Source: Marinovum algicola (GTDB taxonomy: Bacteria > Pseudomonadota > Alphaproteobacteria > Rhodobacterales > Rhodobacteraceae). From it: a stretch of 64,000 bases of DNA. Location of the stretch: the NCBI RefSeq assembly GCF_900109145.1, contig NZ_FNYY01000004.1:234388-298387 (forward strand). Reading direction: 5' to 3'. Positions within the stretch are counted from its first letter, which is position 1; each line of letters begins with the position of its first letter. The notes under the pieces are model-generated. The model saw nothing but the letters and a program-made list of their open reading frames with translations, did not search any database and was not told where the DNA came from. Shown here piece after piece: positions 9,036 through 17,721 of the stretch. The position numbers and the translations under genes are program-made.

Positions 9036-9848
9036 ATGAACCGTCACAAGGGGCGCATGACGCGCGACGGGATCCGGATCCATGAACAGGCGGATTTCGC
9101 CGGCATGCACGAGGCCGGCCGGGTCGCAGCCCAGATCCTCGACGAAGTGGCCCCTCTGGTCGAGGTCGGCCAGACCACGGGCGCGCTCGATGCCTTCATC
9201 GAGAAGCGGGTGGGCGAGCTGGGCACCAAATCGGCCACCATCGGCTACAAGGGCTATCAGCACGCCTCCTGCATCAGCGTCAATCACGTGGTCTGCCACG
9301 GCATTCCCGGCGACAAGAAGCTGAAGGACGGCGATATCCTCAATATCGACGTGACCGTCATCAAGGATGGCTGGTTCGGCGACACCAGCCGGATGTTCGT
9401 CGCCGGCAAGCTCAGCCGCAAGGCCGAGCGGCTGATCCAGGTGACCCATGACGCGCTGATGCGCGGCATCGAGGCGGTCAAGCCCGGCAACACCTTTGGC
9501 GATGTCGGCCATGCGATCCAAAGCTTCGTCGAAGGCCAGCGCATGTCGGTGGTGCGGGATTTCTGCGGCCACGGGCTGGGCACGGTGTTTCACGCGCCGC
9601 CCAACGTGCTACACTACGGCCGCGCGGGAACCGGGCCGGTGCTCGAGGAAGGCATGTTCTTTACCATCGAGCCGATGGTCAACCTCGGCCGTCCCGAGAC
9701 CAAGGTGCTGTCGGACGACTGGACCGCTGTGACCCGCGACAAGTCGCTTTCTGCACAGTTCGAACATTCGGTCGGGGTGACCGCGGAGGGCGCCGAGATC
9801 TTCACGCTCTCGCCCGGCGGCCTGTTTCACCCGACCTATTCCGAATAA
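9036..9848 (+). CDS. map: type I methionine aminopeptidase
   Basis: This enzyme removes the initiator methionine from nascent proteins. All five metal ligands of the pita-bread fold can be placed in the 270 residues: D105 (NIDVTV), D116 (FGDTSR), H179 (CGHGLG), E212 (TIEPM) and E243 (FEHSVGVT). There is no SH3-like N-terminal extension, so it is a type Ia/Ib core enzyme with a short leader. GGAGCA before ATG serves as the ribosome-binding site. A perfect CCCGTG/CACGGG hairpin begins nine bases after the stop, which suggests transcription ends there. Confidence 0.96.
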   Translation: MNRHKGRMTRDGIRIHEQADFAGMHEAGRVAAQILDEVAPLVEVGQTTGALDAFIEKRVGELGTKSATIGYKGYQHASCISVNHVVCHGIPGDKKLKDGDILNIDVTVIKDGWFGDTSRMFVAGKLSRKAERLIQVTHDALMRGIEAVKPGNTFGDVGHAIQSFVEGQRMSVVRDFCGHGLGTVFHAPPNVLHYGRAGTGPVLEEGMFFTIEPMVNLGRPETKVLSDDWTAVTRDKSLSAQFEHSVGVTAEGAEIFTLSPGGLFHPTYSE

Positions 9849-9856
9849 GCCGCGCG

Positions 9857-9899
9857 CCCGTGTCACGGGCCGAGATGCGTATTTGATAAGAGAAGAAGC
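9857..9899 (+). repeat. hairpin-plus-tail intergenic repeat, copy B
   Basis: A six-base-pair CCCGTG/CACGGG hairpin (9857-9869) is followed by GAGATGCGTATTTG and ATAAGAGAAGAAG. It sits directly after map and matches the layout of the copies at 2050, 54253 and 54413. It may serve as a transcription 3' end. Confidence 0.45.
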
Positions 9900-9955
9900 C
9901 CCTTTCGGTGGCAGGGTGTCACCGCCCGGGGCGCGATCAGAACGAGGAACCTTTG

Positions 9956-11479
9956 ATGCCTGCTCCGAAACCCGTGGTTCTGTGTATTCTCGACGGCTGG
10001 GGCCTGCGGGACGAAACCGAGGCCAATGCCGTGGCGCTGGCCGAGACGCCGAATTTCGACCGGCTGATGGCGAATTGCCCGAATGCCACGCTGACCACCC
10101 ATGGCAATGACGTCGGCCTGCCCAGCGGGCAGATGGGCAATTCCGAGGTCGGCCACACAAATATCGGCGCCGGCCGGGTGGTGGCGATGGACCTCGGGCA
10201 GATCGATCTCGCGATCGAGGACCGTTCGTTCTTTTCCAACGCGGCGATCCATGCCTTCATCGAGAGCGTGCGCGGCCACGACGGCACCGCGCATCTGATG
10301 GGGGTGATTTCCGATGGCGGCGTGCATGGCCATATCGACCATGTGCTGGCCGCCGTCGAAATGATCGTCAGCGCCGGGGTGCCGGTGGTGGTGCATGCGG
10401 TCACCGATGGCCGCGACGTGGCGCCGAAATCGGCCGAGGGCTTCCTGCGGACGCTGGTGTCGAAGCTGCCCGAGGGTGCCCGGGTGGGCACCGTCACCGG
10501 GCGTTATTTCGCCATGGACCGCGACAATCGCTGGGACCGGGTGGAACAGGCCTATCGCGCCATGGTGGGCGGCGCCGCCGAACACAAGGCCGGCACCGCC
10601 GTGGCGGCGGTGAAAGAGGCCTATGACCGCGATCAGACCGACGAATTCATCCCCGCCACGCTGATCGGCGATTACGACGGTGCCCGGGATGGCGACGGCT
10701 TCTTCTGCCTCAACTTCCGGGCCGACCGGGCGCGCGAGATCCTGCTGGCGGTGGGCGAGGATGACTTTGACGGCTTCGAAGGCCGCAACCGGCCGCAATG
10801 GGCCTCGATCCTGGGCATGGTGGATTACTCCAAGACCCATGACACCTTCATGGCCGCCGCCTATCCCAAGAAGGTCGTGGTCAACACGCTGGGCGCCTGG
10901 GTCGCGGCGAAGGGGCTGAAGCAGTTCCGCCTGGCCGAAACCGAGAAATACCCGCATGTCACCTTCTTCCTCAATGGCGGCAAGGAGGTGCCCGAAGAGG
11001 GCGAAGACCGCTACATGGCGCCCTCGCCCAAGGTGGCGACCTATGACTTGCAGCCCGAAATGAGCGCCGGGGAGGTCTCGGACCAGTTCGTGAAGGCAAT
11101 CGAGACCGGCTATGACCTGATCGTGGTGAACTTTGCCAACCCCGACATGGTGGGCCACACCGGCGATCTGGAGGCGGCCAAGGCGGCCTGTCAAGCGGTG
11201 GATACCGGCCTCGGCCGGGCGCTCGAGGCGCTGGACAAGGCCGGCGGCGCGATGATCGTGACCGCCGACCACGGCAATTGCGAGCAGATGGTCGACCCCG
11301 AGACCGGCGGGCCGCATACCGCCCATACGCTCAACCCGGTGCCGGTGATCCTGGTCGGCGGGCCCGAGGGGGCCAGGCTGCGGCAGAGCGGGCGGCTGGC
11401 CGATCTGGCGCCCACGCTTCTGGCGCTGATGGCGCTCGACACGCCCGAGGAAATGACCGGAGAAAGCCTGCTGGCATGA
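9956..11479 (+). CDS. gpmI: 2,3-bisphosphoglycerate-independent phosphoglycerate mutase
   Basis: This enzyme interconverts 3- and 2-phosphoglycerate in glycolysis and gluconeogenesis. The 507-residue length and alkaline-phosphatase-like fold fit iPGM. The phosphorylated serine is S63 in QMGNSEVGHTNIGAGR. The N-terminal metal site is at D13 (CILDGWG), and the C-terminal metal site is in TADHGNCEQM and HTAHTLNPVP. The start follows AACGAGGA. Its stop overlaps the start of an envC-like gene (ATGA), and ctpA and rppH follow, giving a four-gene run joining central metabolism with cell-wall maintenance that is conserved in related alphaproteobacteria. Confidence 0.96.
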   Translation: MPAPKPVVLCILDGWGLRDETEANAVALAETPNFDRLMANCPNATLTTHGNDVGLPSGQMGNSEVGHTNIGAGRVVAMDLGQIDLAIEDRSFFSNAAIHAFIESVRGHDGTAHLMGVISDGGVHGHIDHVLAAVEMIVSAGVPVVVHAVTDGRDVAPKSAEGFLRTLVSKLPEGARVGTVTGRYFAMDRDNRWDRVEQAYRAMVGGAAEHKAGTAVAAVKEAYDRDQTDEFIPATLIGDYDGARDGDGFFCLNFRADRAREILLAVGEDDFDGFEGRNRPQWASILGMVDYSKTHDTFMAAAYPKKVVVNTLGAWVAAKGLKQFRLAETEKYPHVTFFLNGGKEVPEEGEDRYMAPSPKVATYDLQPEMSAGEVSDQFVKAIETGYDLIVVNFANPDMVGHTGDLEAAKAACQAVDTGLGRALEALDKAGGAMIVTADHGNCEQMVDPETGGPHTAHTLNPVPVILVGGPEGARLRQSGRLADLAPTLLALMALDTPEEMTGESLLA

Positions 11480-12597
11480 TCCTGCGCGCCGTGACCCTCC
11501 TGTGCCTGTTCGCCGGGGCGGCGCAGGCGCAGATGACCACAGCCGAAGCGGCGCGCGATGCCGTGCGCATGCTTGAGGAAAGCGCCCAGGCGCTGAGCGA
11601 GGCCCGTGGCGGGCGCGAGCGGGTCAAGGCGCTGACCGAAATCGTCAAGGGCTATGAGACCGGTCTGGCGGCGCTGCGCGACGGCATGCGCGCGGCCTCG
11701 TTGAAAGAGGCGCAGCTCACCGAGGATCTCCAGGCCCGCGACAAGGAAATCTCGCGGCTTCTGGGCGTGCTGCAATCCATTTCGCGGGCGCCGGCGCCGG
11801 TCACCCTGCTGCATCCTTCGGGCCCGACGGGCACCGCACGGGCCGGCATGCTGCTGTCGGATGTGACGCCGGGGCTGAAGGCCCGCGCCGATGCCTTGCG
11901 CGCCGATCTCGAGGAGGTGCAGGCGCTGCGGCTGTTGCAGGCGCAATCCGCGGCCAAGCTGCAAGAGGGGCTCGAAGGTGCGCAGGAGGCGCGCACCGCG
12001 CTGTCGAAGGCGGTGGCCGACCGTACCGATCTGCCGCGCCGCTTTGTGGAGAACCCGGTGCAGACCGCCGTGCTGATCGCCGCCACCGAAACACTGGAGG
12101 GTTTTGCCAGCGGTCTCAGCACCATCGCCGAGGACGAGGCGCCGGGCAGCCTGCCCGACATCAGCCACCGCAAGGGCAAGCTGGCGCTGCCGGTGCAGGG
12201 CCAGCTCCTGCGCCGCGCCGGCGAGGCCGATGCCGCCGGTGTGCGCCGCCCCGGGCTGCTGATCGCCACCGGGCCGCAGGCAGTGGTCACGACCCCCACC
12301 GCCGCCACCATCCGCTATGCCGGGCCGCTCCTGAACTACGGGCTGGTCGCCATTCTGGAGCCGCAGGCCGACACGCTGTTCATCTTTGCCGGGCTCGAGG
12401 CGGTCTTTGGCCAGACCGGCCAGGTCCTGCCGGCGGGCGATCCTCTAGGGCTGATGGGCGGAGAGTTGCGGACGGATGTGTCACTATCGGGTGATGGGGC
12501 TGGAAACGCCCGCCCGGAAACGCTCTATATAGAGGTCAGAGAGCTGAATCAGCCTGTGGACCCACAAGATTGGTTCCGCACCACCGACAAGGGATAA
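11476..12597 (+). CDS. EnvC-like murein hydrolase activator (degenerate LytM/M23)
   Basis: This 373-residue protein has a signal peptide (residues 1-20, ending AQAQ), a long Ala/Glu/Arg-rich coiled coil (about 22-240) and a C-terminal LytM/M23-like domain. The C-terminal domain keeps the fold pattern (LPVQGQLLRR, then TPTAATIRYAGPLLNYGL and GDPLGLMGG) but lacks the H-x3-D and H-x-H zinc ligands of active M23 peptidases. This is the hallmark of EnvC-type activators, which switch on amidases in the periplasm during cell division rather than cutting peptidoglycan themselves. It overlaps gpmI by four bases and is seven bases upstream of ctpA. Confidence 0.88.
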   Translation: MILRAVTLLCLFAGAAQAQMTTAEAARDAVRMLEESAQALSEARGGRERVKALTEIVKGYETGLAALRDGMRAASLKEAQLTEDLQARDKEISRLLGVLQSISRAPAPVTLLHPSGPTGTARAGMLLSDVTPGLKARADALRADLEEVQALRLLQAQSAAKLQEGLEGAQEARTALSKAVADRTDLPRRFVENPVQTAVLIAATETLEGFASGLSTIAEDEAPGSLPDISHRKGKLALPVQGQLLRRAGEADAAGVRRPGLLIATGPQAVVTTPTAATIRYAGPLLNYGLVAILEPQADTLFIFAGLEAVFGQTGQVLPAGDPLGLMGGELRTDVSLSGDGAGNARPETLYIEVRELNQPVDPQDWFRTTDKG

Positions 12598-12604
12598 GAC
12601 ACCA

Positions 12605-13939
12605 ATGAAGAAGTTCGTCATGGCCGCCGTCGGCGGTACGCTGGCAGGCATTGTCGCAACCACCCAGCTTGCCGGCCCGCTGCTGGCCCAGGAAGAGCGT
12701 TCATCGGGCAATGTCTACGAGCAGCTTGACCTGTTTGGCGACATCTTCGAACGCATTCGCGCGCAATATGTCGAGGAGGTCGACGAAGGCGAGCTGATCG
12801 AGGCCGCGATCAACGGCATGCTGACCTCGCTCGACCCGCATTCCAGCTATCTGTCGCCGGATGACGCCGCCGACATGCGGGTGCAGACCCGGGGCGAGTT
12901 CGGCGGTCTGGGCATCGAGGTGACCCAGGAAGAGGGCTTCATCAAGGTGGTGTCGCCGATCGACGACACCCCGGCAGATGCCGCCGGGATCGAGGCCGGC
13001 GATTTCATCACCCATGTCGATGGCGAATCGGTGCTCGGCCTGACGCTGGACGAGGCGGTCGAGATGATGCGCGGGCCGGTCGGCTCCGAGATCATCATCA
13101 CCGTGGTCCGCGAGGATCAGCCCGAGCCCTTCGATGTCTCGATCATCCGCGACACCATCACCCTCACCGCCGTGCGCACCCGCACCGAAGGCGAGACCGT
13201 GGTGCTGCGTGTCACCACCTTCAATGATCAGACCACGCCCAATCTCGAAGAGGGACTGGCCGAGGAGATCGCGGCCGCCGGCGGGCTCGAGAACGTCAAC
13301 GGCATCGTGCTCGACCTGCGCAACAACCCCGGCGGTCTGCTGACCCAGGCGATCCGGGTGTCGGATGCCTTCCTCGAGAAAGGCGAGATCGTCTCGACCC
13401 GCGGCCGCAACCCCGAGGACGGCGAGCGCTACAACGCCACGCCCGGCGATCTTGCCGAGGGCAAGCCGCTGGTGGTGCTGATCAACGGCGGCTCGGCCTC
13501 GGCCTCGGAAATCGTCGCCGGTGCCTTGCAGGATCACCGCCGCGCCATCGTGGTCGGCACCAAATCCTTCGGCAAGGGGTCGGTGCAGACCGTCATGCCG
13601 CTTCGCGGAGACGGCGCCATGCGGCTGACCACGGCGCGCTATTACACGCCGTCGGGCCGGTCGATCCAGGCGCTCGGCGTCTCGCCCGACATCGTTGTCG
13701 AACAGCCGCGTCGGGTGGCCAACGAAGAGGATGAGGAAACCACCCCCAATTCGCGTTCCGAGGCCGACCTGCGCGGCTCGCTCGACAATGACAGCCTGAG
13801 CGAGGACGAGATCGAACAGATCGAAGCCGACCGCGCCAAGGCCGAAGCCGCCGCCGCGCTGCGCGAAGAGGATTACCAGCTGGCCTATGCCATCGACATC
13901 CTCAAGGGCCTGTCGGCGCTGGGTCCGAAAGACGAGTGA
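12605..13939 (+). CDS. ctpA: C-terminal processing protease (S41 family)
   Basis: This 444-residue periplasmic serine protease trims or degrades proteins from their C-termini. An N-terminal signal or membrane anchor (1-29) precedes a PDZ domain (about 96-170, beginning [10 protein letters not shown]). The S41 catalytic domain carries the nucleophile block SASASEI at 297-303 and the lysine of FGKG (K324). A charged Glu/Asp/Asn-rich tail ends the protein. In Gram-negatives such proteases act with a lipoprotein adaptor on cell-wall hydrolases, which fits its position straight after the EnvC-like gene. Confidence 0.95.
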   Translation: MKKFVMAAVGGTLAGIVATTQLAGPLLAQEERSSGNVYEQLDLFGDIFERIRAQYVEEVDEGELIEAAINGMLTSLDPHSSYLSPDDAADMRVQTRGEFGGLGIEVTQEEGFIKVVSPIDDTPADAAGIEAGDFITHVDGESVLGLTLDEAVEMMRGPVGSEIIITVVREDQPEPFDVSIIRDTITLTAVRTRTEGETVVLRVTTFNDQTTPNLEEGLAEEIAAAGGLENVNGIVLDLRNNPGGLLTQAIRVSDAFLEKGEIVSTRGRNPEDGERYNATPGDLAEGKPLVVLINGGSASASEIVAGALQDHRRAIVVGTKSFGKGSVQTVMPLRGDGAMRLTTARYYTPSGRSIQALGVSPDIVVEQPRRVANEEDEETTPNSRSEADLRGSLDNDSLSEDEIEQIEADRAKAEAAAALREEDYQLAYAIDILKGLSALGPKDE

Positions 13940-13997
13940 AACTGCTCTGCCCCCGGCCGCCGTGCCGGGGGCGATCTCGAGTGACCGCGAGGCCCGC

Positions 13998-14489
13998 ATG
14001 ACCCCCGAAGACATCGCCCGCCTGCCCTATCGCCGCAATGTCGGGGTGATGCTTGTCAACGCCGCGGGCGAGGCCTTTGTCGGCCAGCGGATCGACAGCG
14101 AAACGCCGGCCTGGCAGATGCCGCAGGGCGGCATCGACAAGGGCGAGGACGCCCGCGCCGCCGCGCTGCGCGAATTGCAGGAAGAAACCGGTGTCCTGCC
14201 CGAGCTGGTGACCGTGGAGGCGGAAACCCGGGCCTGGATACCCTATGACCTGCCGCATGATCTGGTGCCGAATATCTGGAAAGGCCGGTTTCGCGGCCAG
14301 GAACAGAAATGGTTCCTGATGCGTTTCCATGGCACCGACGATCAGGTGCGGCTGGATGCCGACGATCATCAGGAGTTTTCCGAATGGCGCTGGCTGCCGC
14401 ACGACCGGCTCGTCGATCGTATCGTACCGTTCAAGCGCGAGGTCTATGCCCGCGTGGTCGAGGAGTTCCGCCCCTATCTTGAGAGGTGA
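13998..14489 (+). CDS. rppH: RNA pyrophosphohydrolase
   Basis: RppH removes pyrophosphate from the 5' triphosphate end of mRNA and so triggers RNase E-dependent decay. The 163-residue protein begins with the RppH-type [11 protein letters not shown] and has the full Nudix box G-x5-E-x7-REL-x-EE-x-G at residues 44-66 ([20 protein letters not shown]). Residues WYxxP-like segments (WIPYDLP) near 80 are typical of RppH rather than of other Nudix enzymes. It closes the gpmI-envC-ctpA run, 58 bases after ctpA. Confidence 0.93.
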   Translation: MTPEDIARLPYRRNVGVMLVNAAGEAFVGQRIDSETPAWQMPQGGIDKGEDARAAALRELQEETGVLPELVTVEAETRAWIPYDLPHDLVPNIWKGRFRGQEQKWFLMRFHGTDDQVRLDADDHQEFSEWRWLPHDRLVDRIVPFKREVYARVVEEFRPYLER

Positions 14490-14492
14490 GTG

Positions 14493-14921
14493 ATGCGTCT
14501 CTTGACTTGTCTGCCGTTGCTTGTCTGGGCCGCCGGGGCGCAGGCGCTGACCTGCCTGCCGCATGACGTGGCCGCTGTCTACCAGGATGCCAGAGACAGC
14601 GAGGATCGCTACATGGTGGTGCTGGGCCGGATGAGCTTTGACGCGACGCGGCTGCCCGAGACCGATATGACCGATCAGGCCAACACTCCGCCCGACACCC
14701 GAATTCCGGCGCGTCTGACCGGCGACGCGTTGAGCCGCGCCGGATTCATCCATCCCTATGACGCGGACATCGTGCTGAACGTGCAATGTTTCGGCCCGTG
14801 GTGCGCAGGGGCCAAGAGCGGCGATCCGGTGCTGGCCTTCGTCAATCTCGACGCCGCCTCCCCGGAGGTGACGATCACCCCTGCGGCGGCTTTGCCTTTG
14901 CCAGACCCACGCCCGAGATGA
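14493..14921 (+). CDS. secreted Cys-containing hypothetical protein, probably frameshifted
   Basis: The reading frame gives 142 residues: a signal peptide (1-18, ending AQA), then TCLPHD and VQCFGPWCAG with spaced cysteines, and a nonsensical Pro/Ala tail. In the next frame, starting within the C-run at 14878-14881, the sequence reads on as CGGFAFARPTPEM and IACHTGGDCTPRRQR to a stop at 14978-14980. That extension is compositionally continuous and supplies further paired cysteines, so one C appears to be missing here. The restored protein would be about 162 residues, periplasmic and disulfide-bonded. Function is unknown. It follows rppH with GAGAGG as ribosome-binding site. Confidence 0.7.
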   Translation: MRLLTCLPLLVWAAGAQALTCLPHDVAAVYQDARDSEDRYMVVLGRMSFDATRLPETDMTDQANTPPDTRIPARLTGDALSRAGFIHPYDADIVLNVQCFGPWCAGAKSGDPVLAFVNLDAASPEVTITPAAALPLPDPRPR

Positions 14922-14983
14922 CCGAACAGGTGATCGCCTGTCACACCGGCGGCGACTGCACGCCGCGCAGGCAGCGCTAGGGT

Positions 14984-15463
14984 TCAGGGCACGATCAGCC
15001 TTGTGCCGGGGGCGGCCAGTGCCGCGATCTGGCGCAGGTGGTCGGGGCGGAAGGCGATGCAGCCTTCGGTCGGAAAGCCGGGCCGCCGCCAGCGGTGCAG
15101 GAAGATCGCCGACCCACGGCCGGGCGTCGCATCGGGCCAGTTCCAATCGGTCAGCAGCACCAGGTCATAAAGCGGATCGGCGCGGCGCAGCGCCTCGTGC
15201 GAGCCGGTGTAAGGCGCGCGGACCAAAGTGTTGTAATCCTCGTCTTGCGGCTCGTCGGACCACAGATCGCCGGGGCGGATCGGCTCGGCCCAGGGCGCCG
15301 GGCGGGCCATCCGGTCGGGGCGATACAGCAGCCCGGTGATGTGGTGCCGGCCGCGCGGGGTGGCGCCATCGCCCTCGCGCTTGTCGGCGGTCAGCCCGCC
15401 GCGGCCGATGGTGCAGGGCCAGAGCCTTCCGGCAAAGCGCAGCCCGCGCAGGGTGAGGACCAT
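14984..15463 (-). CDS. L,D-transpeptidase family protein (YkuD)
   Basis: The product of about 159 residues is a YkuD-fold protein. The catalytic motif is HRWRRPGFPTEGCIAF, with the nucleophilic Cys in TEGC; this TEGC variant is typical of the short, signal-less branch grouped as COG3786. L,D-transpeptidases cross-link or modify peptidoglycan, yet no signal peptide is visible here, so export or a non-wall role is open. The ATG at 15463 overlaps the ribA stop by one base (TGATG). A GTG one codon earlier is an alternative start. Confidence 0.85.
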   Translation of the reverse strand: MVLTLRGLRFAGRLWPCTIGRGGLTADKREGDGATPRGRHHITGLLYRPDRMARPAPWAEPIRPGDLWSDEPQDEDYNTLVRAPYTGSHEALRRADPLYDLVLLTDWNWPDATPGRGSAIFLHRWRRPGFPTEGCIAFRPDHLRQIAALAAPGTRLIVP

Positions 15464-16599
15464 CACAGCAGATGCCCCGATTTCGCCGCCTTGGTGGCGA
15501 GATAGGCGGCGTTCTGATCGGTCAGCCCGACCTTGAGCGGCACCCGTTCGGTCACCGCGAGACCGGCGCCCTGCATCATCGCGATCTTGCGTGGATTATT
15601 GGTCAGCAGCCGGACCCGGGCAAAGCCCATGGCCTTGAGGATATCGGCGCCGATGCGGAAATCGCGTTCGTCATCCTCGAAGCCCAGCCGGTGATTGGCC
15701 TCGACCGTGTCGAAGCCCTGATCCTGCAAGGAATAGGCGCGCATCTTGTTGGCGAGCCCGATGCCGCGACCCTCCTGGTTGAGATAGAGCAGCACCCCCT
15801 GCCCCTCGTCGCCCATCTGCGCCAGGGCGGCATGAAGCTGCGGGCCGCAGTCGCATTTCAGCGAGCCCAGCACATCGCCGGTGAAACAGGCGGAATGCAG
15901 CCGTGCCAGCACCGGCTGCGCCCGATCCGGGCGGCCGATCTCGAAGGCGTAGTGCTCGACCCCGCCATCATCGGGGCGGAAGATGTGCAACCGTCCGCCA
16001 TGGGCCAGCCGGGTGGGCAGGCGCGCCGCCACCACCGGATGCGGATCGGTGGCCCGCAGCAGCAGCGGCCCGGCGCTCCCGGCCTCGAGCCGTGTGAGCA
16101 GCGCGGCTTCCGGCAGGCTCTCGACCGCGGTTTCCAGCACCACGGCGGCGGGCAGGAGCTGTGCCGATTTCACCAGCGACACCGCCAGCCGGTGCAGCGC
16201 CGCATCGCCTTCGCGCAAGGCGAACAGCGGGCCCTTCATCGGTGTCCGCAGATCATCGGCCGGATCGGCGATGGCGCGGATCCAGGCGCAATCGGCCTCT
16301 TCCGGCAGCGGCAGCCGGGCGACATCGCCGTCATAGGGGCGCGCCTTCAGCGTCTCGGCCCGGCGTCCGGTGATCGCCAGCACCGGCGCCCCGCCCAGCG
16401 CCCGCAGGGTGGCCAGCCGCGCCGGCCCCATGGTTTCGGCCGCAAGCACCAGCGCGGCGCTGCCGTGACCGCAGAGCACGACCGGCACCCCCATCCGAAG
16501 ATCGGCGCGGGCGCGGTTGATCAGCTCCGCCGTGTCAGGTGCAAAATGTCCAGTCATCAGGCCTGTCATGTAGCCGGTAATGATCGGGAATTGAAACAT
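15463..16599 (-). CDS. ribA: GTP cyclohydrolase II
   Basis: RibA opens GTP to 2,5-diamino-6-ribosylamino-pyrimidinone phosphate plus formate, the first committed step of riboflavin synthesis. The catalytic domain has the zinc site C-x10-C-x-C ([16 protein letters not shown]), [15 protein letters not shown] and the nucleotide-binding TNNPRKI. The N-terminal ~160 residues are an extension resembling a degenerate RibB-type domain, as in other Rhodobacterales. ATG at 16599 was chosen because GGAGG lies seven bases upstream; ATG at 16569 or 16557 would give a more usual N-terminus. The gene is coupled to the L,D-transpeptidase gene. Confidence 0.9.
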   Translation of the reverse strand: MFQFPIITGYMTGLMTGHFAPDTAELINRARADLRMGVPVVLCGHGSAALVLAAETMGPARLATLRALGGAPVLAITGRRAETLKARPYDGDVARLPLPEEADCAWIRAIADPADDLRTPMKGPLFALREGDAALHRLAVSLVKSAQLLPAAVVLETAVESLPEAALLTRLEAGSAGPLLLRATDPHPVVAARLPTRLAHGGRLHIFRPDDGGVEHYAFEIGRPDRAQPVLARLHSACFTGDVLGSLKCDCGPQLHAALAQMGDEGQGVLLYLNQEGRGIGLANKMRAYSLQDQGFDTVEANHRLGFEDDERDFRIGADILKAMGFARVRLLTNNPRKIAMMQGAGLAVTERVPLKVGLTDQNAAYLATKAAKSGHLL

Positions 16600-16620
16600 T
16601 TCCTCGCCTCCCGGGTGATA

Positions 16621-16638
16621 TTCACACGAGCGCGTGAA
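16621..16638. promoter_or_regulatory. imperfect dyad between ribA and the orphan regulator
   Basis: TTCAC and GTGAA form the outer arms of an 18-base dyad (14 of 18 bases symmetric) in the 110-base divergent promoter region of ribA and the response-regulator gene. It could be a protein binding site for either gene. This is pattern evidence only. Confidence 0.3.
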
Positions 16639-16709
16639 CGGCTTGCAGCAAATCTTGCCCCTCGCCGGCTGCGCCCCAATCTCACGAAGAAGAGATTTGG
16701 AGGACCGAG

Positions 16710-17396
16710 ATGGCACAGCTCAAGAACCTGCTTCTTGTCGATGATGACGACGACCTGCGTGAGGCGCTGGCCGAACAGCTCATCATCACCGAGGATTTCG
16801 AGGTCTTCGAGGCCTCCAACGGCGCCGAGGCGATGGAGCGGGTCAAGGCCTCGCATTTCGACCTGATCATCCTCGACGTGGGCCTGCCCGACACCGATGG
16901 CCGCGAGCTCTGCCGGCTGATGCGCAAGCAGGGCGTCAAGGCGCCGGTGCTGATGCTGACCGGCCATGACAGCGATGCCGACACCATTCTCGGCCTCGAC
17001 GCCGGGGCCAATGATTATGTCACCAAGCCGTTCAAGTTCCCGGTGCTCCTGGCCCGTATCCGCGCCCAGCTGCGCCAGCACGAGCAGAGCGAGGACGCCG
17101 TCTTTGCGCTGGGCCCCTATACGTTCAAGCCGGCGATGAAGACCCTGGTGACCGAAGACGAAAAGAAGATCCGGCTGACCGAGAAAGAGACCAACATCCT
17201 GAAATACCTCTATCGCGCCCCCGAAGGCGTCGTGCCACGCGACGTTCTGCTGCACGAGGTCTGGGGTTACAATGCAGGCGTGACGACACACACGCTCGAG
17301 ACGCACATCTACAGATTGCGCCAGAAAATCGAGCCGGAACCCTCGAACGCCCGCCTCCTTGTAACCGAATCTGGCGGATATCGGCTCAATGCCTGA
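16710..17396 (+). CDS. OmpR-family orphan response regulator (CenR-like)
   Basis: This 228-residue regulator has a receiver domain (1-120) with the acidic patch DDDDD at 11-15, phosphoacceptor D56 in LIILDVGLP and the conserved lysine in DYVTKPF. A winged-helix DNA-binding domain follows (about 130-228, ending ESGGYRLNA). No histidine kinase gene is adjacent. The very acidic start and the wording of the receiver resemble the essential alphaproteobacterial cell-envelope regulator CenR; that identity is my inference and was not tested. TTTGGAGGACC before ATG is a strong ribosome-binding site. A structured RNA candidate and intrinsic terminator follow. Confidence 0.9.
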   Translation: MAQLKNLLLVDDDDDLREALAEQLIITEDFEVFEASNGAEAMERVKASHFDLIILDVGLPDTDGRELCRLMRKQGVKAPVLMLTGHDSDADTILGLDAGANDYVTKPFKFPVLLARIRAQLRQHEQSEDAVFALGPYTFKPAMKTLVTEDEKKIRLTEKETNILKYLYRAPEGVVPRDVLLHEVWGYNAGVTTHTLETHIYRLRQKIEPEPSNARLLVTESGGYRLNA

Positions 17397-17436
17397 AAGG
17401 GCGCATAGATCGAAGGGCGATAAAGTGCTATGTTAC

Positions 17437-17535
17437 GGTCACCTTTTGTAGGTGACAGAGATCCCGTTGCATGTGCGGGTTATCACATGCTCCTCCCTGT
17501 TGGACTGACCCGGGCCCCGGCCCGGGTCTTTTTTT
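17437..17535 (+). ncRNA. candidate small RNA with anti-Shine-Dalgarno loop
   Basis: Forty bases after the regulator stop there are three consecutive hairpins. The first pairs GTCACCT (17438-17444) with AGGTGAC (17450-17456). The second pairs GCATGTG (17469-17475) with CACATGC (17484-17490). The third is the terminator at 17507. Between hairpins two and three lies a 16-base unpaired stretch beginning TCCTCCC, so CTCCTCCC at 17490-17497 is complementary to Shine-Dalgarno sequences. A TATGTT box sits at 17429-17434 but has a poor -35. It could be an independent sRNA or one released from the 3' UTR of the regulator mRNA. No family assignment is made. Confidence 0.55.
17507..17535 (+). terminator. 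rho-independent terminator
   Basis: A ten-base-pair GC stem (GACCCGGGCC paired with GGCCCGGGTC, two-base loop) is followed directly by seven T residues on the plus strand. It ends the orphan regulator transcript and the candidate small RNA. Confidence 0.9.
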
Positions 17536-17721
17536 GCCGGAGCTTCCGGCGGCGGTGTCATCCAGCGGGAGCCGGGTGGCGGGACCGCTCTCCTTTCCAA
17601 TGAGGGGCCGGAGTGTCTTGCGCCCCGGACCTGATCCGGGACATTGCGCCGGGCCGGTCGCCTGGCCTGTAGCGGGAGGCCCCGGCGCGGGGGCCGGGGC
17701 GGGTGGCGCGGGACCGATCGG
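17536..17721. other. gene-free GC-rich stretch with palindromic repeat
   Basis: No coding sequence was recognised between the terminator and the ilvE stop. It contains the palindromic CCCGGACCTGATCCGGG at 17624-17640, whose relative CCCGGGCCTGATCCGGGG lies at 50021-50038. A GCCCCGGC/GCCGGGGC hairpin at 17679-17700 lies just past the ilvE stop and may end ilvE transcription, though it lacks a U-run. Confidence 0.5.

Noticed and set aside
11476..12597. An active M23 metallopeptidase.
   Set aside because: The zinc-binding His and Asp residues are absent; the coiled coil plus degenerate LytM layout fits an EnvC-type activator.
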